A stretch of 21,693 nucleotides of DNA, taken from the NCBI GenBank assembly GCA_003566795.1, contig PXBU01000077.1, positions 1 to 21,693 of the forward strand. The letters run 5' to 3'. Shown piece by piece: positions 16,569-21,693 of the stretch (positions within the stretch are counted from its first letter, which is position 1; each line of letters begins with the position of its first letter). The notes under the pieces are model-generated. The model worked only from the letters and a program-made list of their open reading frames with translations, was not told the origin of the DNA and searched no databases. The DNA comes from Puniceicoccaceae bacterium. GTDB taxonomy: Bacteria; Verrucomicrobiota; Verrucomicrobiia; Opitutales; Coraliomargaritaceae. Both the position numbers and the translations under genes were made by a program.

Positions 16569-18173
16569 ATGTCTCGAAACAAGAAGCCTGTTGTCGTTGT
16601 CGCGATCCTGCTGGGCGCCCTCATACTGTTGCCGGTGGTTATTTTTGTCATCGCCCGATTGGGCACCTCGCCCGATCCGCGGCCGACCGACCCGGCTGTT
16701 GCCAGCTCGACTGGCTCCAGTGCTGCTGCGGTGGATTACGATCTCAGCCAGCTGGCGGAAAAGGCGGAGAATCTGCTGGCCGGGAAAATTGCCGAGGCAC
16801 TGCGCCAGGGGGATGTCTCGCTGGACTTTGTGGCCGGTTTGAACCGGCAGCTGGAGAGTGCCCAGCGCGACATGCGGCGTGGCAGAAACGAGCGTGCCCA
16901 ACAGCGCTTTATGGAGGTCATGACAGTGGCGGAGGAGCGACTGGCGGCACTCGATGTCGCCGACAAGGCGCGCGAGCTGCGCGAGCGCACTTACGCGAAG
17001 TTGCAGCGCCTCGATCATTTGCGGGCGAATTTTGAGAATACTTACCGCGAGGCACTCACGTCTTATGATAGCGGCGTCAGCTCGCTGCGCCAGCGGGCAT
17101 TCGCCGAGGCGGTGGAGAGCTTCGAACTGGCCGGGGCCGTCCTGGGCGATCTGGAGACGCGCGCGATGCAGCAGGCGGTCGGCTTGTTAGAGGCGGCTGA
17201 GTCTGCGCTGGAGCAATTTCGCCTGGAGCGCGCGAGTGAATTATTTCAGGCGGTGCTTGAACTGGACGGGGATAACGCCACCGCCGCTGAGGGCTTGGAG
17301 CAAGTGGCTGCTTTGGAGGGCATCGAGGAGGAGGTGCGGGCGATCCGGGCACTGGTAGCGGAGGACGAGCTGGAAGCCGCACTCGACGCGCTGGAGGGGT
17401 TGGCTGCCGAGCATCCGGAAAATGCCTTCGTCAAAAGGCAGCTCGCCGCGGTGGAGGCGCAGCTGCTCGAGCGCGAATTTGATGCCCTGGTGGCGCGCTC
17501 GGTTGCGGCGGAGGCATCCGGCGACCTGACTGCTGCGATTGCCGATACCGAGGCAGCGCTGGAGCTAAAGTCTGATAGCGAACAGCAGCAACGACTCGCG
17601 CAGCTGCAGCAGGCCTACCAAGTGGCGCGCTTGGAGACAGTTTTGGAGGATGGGTTTCAAGCGCTCAGAGATGGGCGCTACGAGGAAGCGCGCGATCTCT
17701 ATCAGGAGGCAGTCGCGCTGGATGCCGACTCCGAAGAGGCGCGTACCGGATTGGAGCGGGCTTCGAGTCTCTTCCTCGCGAGCATCCGCTACCGGCAGAA
17801 TTTAAGCGCCGCAGAGCGCTATATCAGGGAGGGCCGCTTTCCTGTGGCCGCCCGGCTTTTTAACCAGGCGATGACTACCCGTCCGTCCAATCTCCCGGCG
17901 GATCAGCAGGCGAGGGAGGAGACGATCCGCAACACGTTGGCGGCTCAGAGCGAGGAAGTGCCCGTGGTTGTCAAATCGGATGGACGCACCTTCGTCAGCA
18001 TCATCGGTGTGATGCCACCGGATCGCTTTAGAGAGACGGACCTAAAACTCTTTCCCGATGTCTATAGAGTGCGTGGCACACGCAGCGGTTATAAAGACGT
18101 CGAAAAAGAATTGCGAGTCGATGCCACCCAGGGCAGCCAAACCATCACCGTCACATGCAACGAAAGAATCTAG
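16569..18173 (+). CDS. TM-anchored TPR protein with C-terminal PEGA-like domain
   Basis: With the ATG at 16569 this is a 534-aa protein. A TTG seven codons upstream is possible but less likely, because MSRNKK followed by a hydrophobic helix (about 7-29) is a normal N-in anchor. The body (about 55-460) is Ala/Glu/Leu-rich helical repeats, some recognisable as TPR (LVAEDELEAALDALEGLAAEHPEN; LEDGFQALRDGRYEEARDLYQEAVALDADSEEA split by coiled-coil-like stretches). The last 70 residues (PVVVKSDGRTFVSIIGV... FPDVYRVRGTRSGYKDVEKEL...TITVTC) form a PEGA-like beta domain, known from surface or periplasmic proteins. The bulk is predicted periplasmic. The next gene starts 19 bp before this stop, so the two are co-translated. 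It is probably an envelope scaffold; the partner is unknown. Confidence 0.85.
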   Translation: MSRNKKPVVVVAILLGALILLPVVIFVIARLGTSPDPRPTDPAVASSTGSSAAAVDYDLSQLAEKAENLLAGKIAEALRQGDVSLDFVAGLNRQLESAQRDMRRGRNERAQQRFMEVMTVAEERLAALDVADKARELRERTYAKLQRLDHLRANFENTYREALTSYDSGVSSLRQRAFAEAVESFELAGAVLGDLETRAMQQAVGLLEAAESALEQFRLERASELFQAVLELDGDNATAAEGLEQVAALEGIEEEVRAIRALVAEDELEAALDALEGLAAEHPENAFVKRQLAAVEAQLLEREFDALVARSVAAEASGDLTAAIADTEAALELKSDSEQQQRLAQLQQAYQVARLETVLEDGFQALRDGRYEEARDLYQEAVALDADSEEARTGLERASSLFLASIRYRQNLSAAERYIREGRFPVAARLFNQAMTTRPSNLPADQQAREETIRNTLAAQSEEVPVVVKSDGRTFVSIIGVMPPDRFRETDLKLFPDVYRVRGTRSGYKDVEKELRVDATQGSQTITVTCNERI

Positions 18174-18934
18174 TCCTCATCGTTTGCGCACTAGTCCTGC
18201 CGCTTTCGCACTCCTTGCTGGCGGCCCCCGACCCGGACATTTTTGACGGGCGGGTGGTTCCGCCATCGCCGCCATCGCCGCCATCGGGTAGCGGTGATCC
18301 GGGTGCCGAGGCTGCGGCTGGGGCCGAAGGTGACGAGGCTGCCGCTGAGGGGGGTGCCGCAGCGGGTGCGGCCTCGGCCGAAGATGCTGCCGCAGCGGGC
18401 GGGGCCGCCGCTGCAAGCGGCGCCGACAGCAGTGCTGACGCCGCAGCGGCTGGCAGCGAAGCTCCCGGCGACGGCAGTCCGTCCGCTGGCGGTGGCTCGT
18501 CTGCGCGTGATTTCAGCGAGATCGGCGGTGTCGGCAGCGGCCAGCAGGTTTCGAGTCCGCGCAGTTCCGGGACTGAGACCGCAGCCTCCGGTGGGACTGG
18601 GGTAGCGGGCGATACTCCGGATGAAGGGGAGGACAGGACCGGCGGCACCTCCGCTGCTGGCAGTGAGGCGGGCGACAGTGCGGATGCCGCTGATTCCGGC
18701 ACCGCCGCACGCGATTTCAGTCAGGTGGGTGGTATCGACCGCTCAGGCGACCGGGGGGTGGAGGTGAGAAGCTCCAAGCCATCGCCCTCAGATTCGAGTA
18801 GTGCCACCCGTTCCAACGACACGACCACCCGTGATGAGGAGAATCAGGCAAGCAGCGCGGGTGCTGGTCGGACCCCGCCTTGGCGGGGGCAGGGAGCAGA
18901 TGAAGACAGCGACACGCTACCACCGGGAATATGA
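18155..18934 (+). CDS. Secreted low-complexity Ala/Gly/Ser/Asp-rich protein
   Basis: The 259-aa product starts with a clear signal peptide (KNLVLIVCALVLPLSHSLLAA, cleavage near residue 24). It then has a short proline stretch (VVPPSPPSPPSG, 34-45) and about 200 residues of Ala, Gly, Ser, Asp and Glu with almost no hydrophobic core; it is surely disordered and acidic. A ten-residue motif occurs twice: ARDFSEIGGV (117-126) and ARDFSQVGGI (185-194). Overlaps of 19 bp with the gene before and 4 bp (ATGA) with the gene after support a real gene despite the biased composition. I know no family for it. It may be a periplasmic or surface linker protein that uses the ARDFS motif to bind a partner. Confidence 0.7.
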   Translation: MQRKNLVLIVCALVLPLSHSLLAAPDPDIFDGRVVPPSPPSPPSGSGDPGAEAAAGAEGDEAAAEGGAAAGAASAEDAAAAGGAAAASGADSSADAAAAGSEAPGDGSPSAGGGSSARDFSEIGGVGSGQQVSSPRSSGTETAASGGTGVAGDTPDEGEDRTGGTSAAGSEAGDSADAADSGTAARDFSQVGGIDRSGDRGVEVRSSKPSPSDSSSATRSNDTTTRDEENQASSAGAGRTPPWRGQGADEDSDTLPPGI

Positions 18935-19428
18935 GCTCAAGTCGTATGACATTTATTCAAAGCTTCAGCCAAGCACTCCTGGTGCTGGCACTGGTCGCTG
19001 CGTTGCCAGTCTCGCTGTCCGCTGCGCGGGTGATCGAGGCGCGTGCGATTCCCTTTACCGCTTTTCTTCCCCAGGCTGATTTTGACGAGCGCTATCCGGG
19101 CGAGGAAGTGGAGGACCTCTCCAAGTTGGAGCCCGGCTGGTATGTCATCTACCAGCACGAGTCGATCAGCTATTACTTCGGCCCCGTCCTCCTTGAGTCC
19201 ACCGGTCAGGATTACCTCAAGCAACTTACCAGGACGGTCGAGCGGGCCGTCGCTCAGCGACCCTCCATTCAGGACTACCGCCTCGAACTGCGCTACGAGC
19301 CCAGCCAGCGCAGTACTCCGGCCAGCCCAGCGGAGCCTGATCCACGCATCGATGATCCGGGCAGCCCTCCACCGCCGCCGCCCCGGCGGAGCTTTTGGGA
19401 AATTGTCCGGGGTTTGTTCGGGTCTTAG
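18931..19428 (+). CDS. Small secreted protein, third gene of the envelope operon
   Basis: The 165-aa product has a signal peptide (hydrophobic 14-30, SFSQALLVLALVAALPVSLSA), then a compact region (about 34-125) with a GWYVIYQHESISYYFGPVLLES beta stretch and a helix (DYLKQLTRTVERAVAQ). A Pro-rich linker (about 128-151, ending in PPPPPP) leads to a short amphipathic end, RRSFWEIVRGLFGS, which could lie on a membrane. I do not recognise the fold. The ATG overlaps the preceding TGA (ATGA), so it is translated by coupling. It ends 18 bp from the convergent sulfatase stop. Met6 is an alternative start but would lose the overlap. Confidence 0.78.
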   Translation: MSSSRMTFIQSFSQALLVLALVAALPVSLSAARVIEARAIPFTAFLPQADFDERYPGEEVEDLSKLEPGWYVIYQHESISYYFGPVLLESTGQDYLKQLTRTVERAVAQRPSIQDYRLELRYEPSQRSTPASPAEPDPRIDDPGSPPPPPPRRSFWEIVRGLFGS

Positions 19429-19446
19429 GCGGTTATCGCTGGCAGT

Positions 19447-20925
19447 TTAAAACTGCGGCAGCTTCTCTAGCAGGGTCGCGACGACTTCCGGGTGCGTGGT
19501 AGCGAGGTTTTGAGTTTCGCCGGGGTCGTTTTCGTAGTCGAAGAGTTCATGGCGGTCGTTGTTGTCGTCGACGATGAGGCGCCAGCGGTCGGTGCGGATC
19601 GAGCGGGTGCCGGGGCTGCTGCCGTGGGAGATGGAGGGTTTGAGGGTGGGGGTGGCGGGGTCTTCGAGCATCGGGCGCAGGCTCAGGCCGTGGAGTTCTT
19701 CGGGCGCGTCGATTCCACAGAGGTCGGCGAGGGTGGGAATGATGTCGACGGTTTCGACGATGGCGGCAGAAATCTCTCCGGGTTGGGCCATGCCGGGAGT
19801 GCGGATGATGAGCGGGCAGCGCAATGCGTGCTCGTAGAGGCAGTGTTTGCCCCAGATGGCATGTTCGCCGAGGAGAAAGCCGTGGTCGCTCCAGATGACG
19901 ACGATGGTGTTTTCGTGGAGTTGTTTTTCGTGGAAGGCGTCGAGCAGACGGCCGACCTGGGCATCAACGTAGCTGGTGGCGGCGGCGTAGGCTTCGCGCA
20001 GTTCGCGGGCGTATTCCGGGTGGGTGTCTGGGTCGCGGTCGCCGGGATGGCCGTAGTTGCGGCGGAATTCGCCGCTGCGGTGGTAGCCGGACGGCCAGCT
20101 TCGTTTGGCGGCGACCTCCGGGTCGAGGTCGGGGACGTTGCCGGCGTGGGGGGCGAAGTATTTCTTGGGTGCCGCGAAGGGCAGGTGGGGTTTGAAGAAC
20201 CCGACCGCGAAGAACCAGGGTTGGTCGGACTCTGCGAGATCGGCGAGAGTGGCGATGGCGTCGCTGGCGACCCATGCGTCGGGGAAGGCTTCGTCGGGGC
20301 CGTCGAATGCCTGGATGGCGGGGGATCGACCATGCCGGCGGGGCTCGCCGTTAGCATAGCCGTGCATCATGGCCCGGGCGTGCTCCCACGGGCTTTCGGG
20401 GACCCATTGGCGGTCCCAGACGCCCGGGAGTTCTGCGGGGGGGGTGTCCCAGTTGCGTCCGGTGAGGCCGCCGGGGTGGTGGCTGATTTTTCCGAGTGCG
20501 AGCGTCTGGTATCCCTGGTCGCGAAAGAGGGCGGGGAGGCTGCGATGCGCCCATTCGGAGGCGGTCGCGCGAATGCCGCCGTTCCCGAGGTGGGCGCGTG
20601 CGGTGGGGCGCTGGCCGCTGAGTAGGGCGAGTCGCGAGGCGCCGCAGGTGGGGACCTGAACGTAGTGGCGGGAAAACGGGCGGGCGGTGGCGGCGAAGGC
20701 GTCGAGGTGGGGGGTGATGGCGTGTTCGACGCCGAAGATGCCGAGGTCGTTGCGCAGGTCGTCGATGGCGATGAAGAGGACGTTGGGGCGGGCCTCGGCG
20801 GCGACGGTGGCGGCGGTGGTCGCGAGGGTGAGCAGGGCAATGGCCGCGACGGTGTGGACGAGGTGACGCACGCGGGTGATGGGGGCGCCGGAGGGTGCGG
20901 AGCTTTTCAGTGCGATAGCATTCAT
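19447..20925 (-). CDS. Secreted type I sulfatase (iduronate-2-sulfatase-like)
   Basis: Type I sulfatases remove sulfate esters from polysaccharides or glycans using a formylglycine made from Cys or Ser. This 492-aa protein has a long signal peptide (hydrophobic about 24-43, ATVAAEA before RPNVLF). Metal ligands are Asp55-Asp56 in AIDDLRND and Asp347-His348 in WSDHGFLLGEH. The active-site motif is C94-G-A-S-R98 in VPTCGASRLALLSG, i.e. C-x-A-S-R instead of C-x-P-S-R, as in a sulfatase group common in marine Verrucomicrobia and Planctomycetes. Lys146, the FFKPH segment (244-247) and Lys360 complete the pocket. The closest group by motif is IDS/S1_7-like. AAAGG 8 bp before the ATG may serve as the RBS. 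A maturation enzyme is not encoded here. The true substrate cannot be told from sequence. Confidence 0.93.
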   Translation of the reverse strand: MNAIALKSSAPSGAPITRVRHLVHTVAAIALLTLATTAATVAAEARPNVLFIAIDDLRNDLGIFGVEHAITPHLDAFAATARPFSRHYVQVPTCGASRLALLSGQRPTARAHLGNGGIRATASEWAHRSLPALFRDQGYQTLALGKISHHPGGLTGRNWDTPPAELPGVWDRQWVPESPWEHARAMMHGYANGEPRRHGRSPAIQAFDGPDEAFPDAWVASDAIATLADLAESDQPWFFAVGFFKPHLPFAAPKKYFAPHAGNVPDLDPEVAAKRSWPSGYHRSGEFRRNYGHPGDRDPDTHPEYARELREAYAAATSYVDAQVGRLLDAFHEKQLHENTIVVIWSDHGFLLGEHAIWGKHCLYEHALRCPLIIRTPGMAQPGEISAAIVETVDIIPTLADLCGIDAPEELHGLSLRPMLEDPATPTLKPSISHGSSPGTRSIRTDRWRLIVDDNNDRHELFDYENDPGETQNLATTHPEVVATLLEKLPQF

Positions 20926-21006
20926 AGTAAAAACCTTTGAAGTTGGTGAGACAGGGCCGTCTTCAGAAAGTTGCCCTGGGTGGGAGTCAAGGTCAAGCCG
21001 CCAATC

Positions 21007-21020
21007 GCCTGACGTCAGGC
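21007..21020. other. 14-bp perfect palindrome between the sulfatase and RAYT genes
   Basis: GCCTGACGTCAGGC is fully self-complementary, and CTTTT follows it on the plus strand. It could be a dimeric regulator's operator, a weak plus-strand terminator hairpin, or a transposase-related site. No plus-strand gene needs terminating here. The spacer 20926-21077 otherwise holds only the stem-loop at 21029-21049. Confidence 0.6.
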
Positions 21021-21028
21021 CTTTTCCA

Positions 21029-21049
21029 TTAACGGCTCCAAGCCGCTAA
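21029..21049 (-). repeat. Stem-loop just beyond the RAYT stop
   Basis: On the minus strand a 9-bp stem with one G-T wobble closes around a three-base loop. The core is CGGCT/AGCCG (21041-21045 with 21033-21037) and the arms extend through TTA/TAA. It lies about 29 bp after the transposase stop and is headed by TTAG rather than GTAG, so it may be a variant REP of this transposase. Confidence 0.45.
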
Positions 21050-21077
21050 ATGAGGCACCCGTCTTCTGATTAATAGA

Positions 21078-21693
21078 TTATTCAATCACGCGCCTGCGAA
21101 GGGCTGCGATCACCGCCAGATCCCCCCAATCGCTGCCCTTCGCGATACGGATCTTCGGTGGATGGATGAGTCCGCGCTCCGCCTGCCAGCGGCTGGCCAA
21201 GCCCCGCACAAATTCCACCGAGCCCAGAATCGCCCCATCCGTAAAATAACGCACCCGGCAGCGCAGCACCGTCGCTTTGGGTAGCACACCCTGCTCCTGT
21301 TCCAGCACTTTGAGTGCGTGCCTGCGTTCATTTTCCGACAGGCCCGGTTGCCCCGCCCATTTCCCGAAAATTAGTTCCCGATGCATTTTTAACGCATCGG
21401 CCACCGAGAGTTTATTGCGCGCGGAGCCATCCGCATAGGCCCGCCAAATATGAAGTATTCCGCTCAAAGCTCGCGAGCCTGTCGTTTGACGCATGTGAAC
21501 CGGGTTCGATGAGTGGGTGCGCCCTGAGCCTGCCGAATGGGCCACCGCCTCGGCGTAGCCACAAAAGCGATAATCCTTCGGGTCATCCGCCAAACCCGCC
21601 CGCACCGGATTCAAATCAATGTAGGCCGCCATCGTTTGCAGCGGGTTGCCCGCACCCTGCACCAGCACACTCTTGAAACGCTCCATCCACAGC
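21078..21693 (-). CDS. REP-associated tyrosine transposase (RAYT), partial at window edge
   Basis: The reading frame is open to the right edge (LW precedes MERFKSV), so the N-terminal part with the HUH histidines is outside the window and the true start is not seen. The visible region has the RAYT/Y1_Tnp signature: WMERFKSV, then AAYIDLNPVRAGLADDPKDYRFCGY, where the Tyr before IDLNPVRAG is the likely catalytic one. A C-terminal extension (VRYFTDGAILGSVEFV...GDWGDLAVIAALRRRVIE) is shared by longer RAYT-like transposases. These IS200/IS605 relatives act on GTAG-headed REP hairpins, cutting single-stranded DNA, and are usually domesticated single-copy genes rather than active IS elements. No IS ends are visible in the window. 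Function of the encoded protein here is inferred from the family. Confidence 0.88.
   Translation of the reverse strand, partial: LWMERFKSVLVQGAGNPLQTMAAYIDLNPVRAGLADDPKDYRFCGYAEAVAHSAGSGRTHSSNPVHMRQTTGSRALSGILHIWRAYADGSARNKLSVADALKMHRELIFGKWAGQPGLSENERRHALKVLEQEQGVLPKATVLRCRVRYFTDGAILGSVEFVRGLASRWQAERGLIHPPKIRIAKGSDWGDLAVIAALRRRVIE

Overview
The window looks like a chromosomal segment of a marine or host-associated member of the Verrucomicrobiota, most likely near Opitutales/Puniceicoccales. This is inferred from gene content: a secreted sulfatase, a secreted family 2 glycosidase, a ParE-like topoisomerase of the 'VGLNGVG' type, GTAG-type REP elements with a RAYT transposase, and genes that mostly lack clear Shine-Dalgarno sequences. 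There is no rRNA, tRNA or marker gene to fix the taxonomy.

Layout from the left. Positions 1-234 hold a hexameric ATCGRR tandem array and three GTAG-headed REP hairpins. Next come a type IIA topoisomerase B subunit (parE-like, minus) and, divergently, epoxyqueuosine reductase (queG, plus), separated by an unusual 7-bp-period GTTGRRN repeat. A secreted HELAH metallopeptidase (minus) and a secreted GH2 beta-galactosidase-type enzyme (minus) follow, separated by a REP cluster built like a BIME. Then there is a membrane-anchored TPR protein (minus) and a decayed 3' end of purU with an in-frame nonsense codon.

From 8068 to 12986 lies the most interesting block. It is a tight five-gene minus-strand operon, in transcription order: a 7-TM protein with a long Lys/Pro/Ala-rich tail; a Ser/Thr kinase-like protein with three altered catalytic motifs; an unrecognised 242-aa protein; a ParA-family ATPase; and an unrecognised 348-aa protein translationally coupled to ParA. 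Spacers are about 40 bp, and the last pair overlaps by ATGA. The block looks less GC-rich than its surroundings and ends 17 bp from the purU relic, which fits an acquired or rearranged module. I read it as a candidate undescribed membrane-anchored, kinase-regulated ParA positioning or assembly system; the role is inference.

The right part has carB (minus) and then a plus-strand operon of three overlapping envelope genes: a TM-anchored TPR protein with a PEGA-like end, a secreted Ala/Gly/Ser/Asp-rich disordered protein with a duplicated ARDFS motif, and a secreted 165-aa protein. A convergent secreted sulfatase follows. The window ends inside a RAYT (REP-associated tyrosine transposase), the enzyme class that handles GTAG-type REPs such as those seen on the left side.

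Housekeeping functions (topoisomerase, queuosine, pyrimidine/arginine precursor synthesis) are therefore interspersed with polysaccharide-degrading secreted enzymes and two multi-gene envelope or cytoplasmic modules of unknown function.
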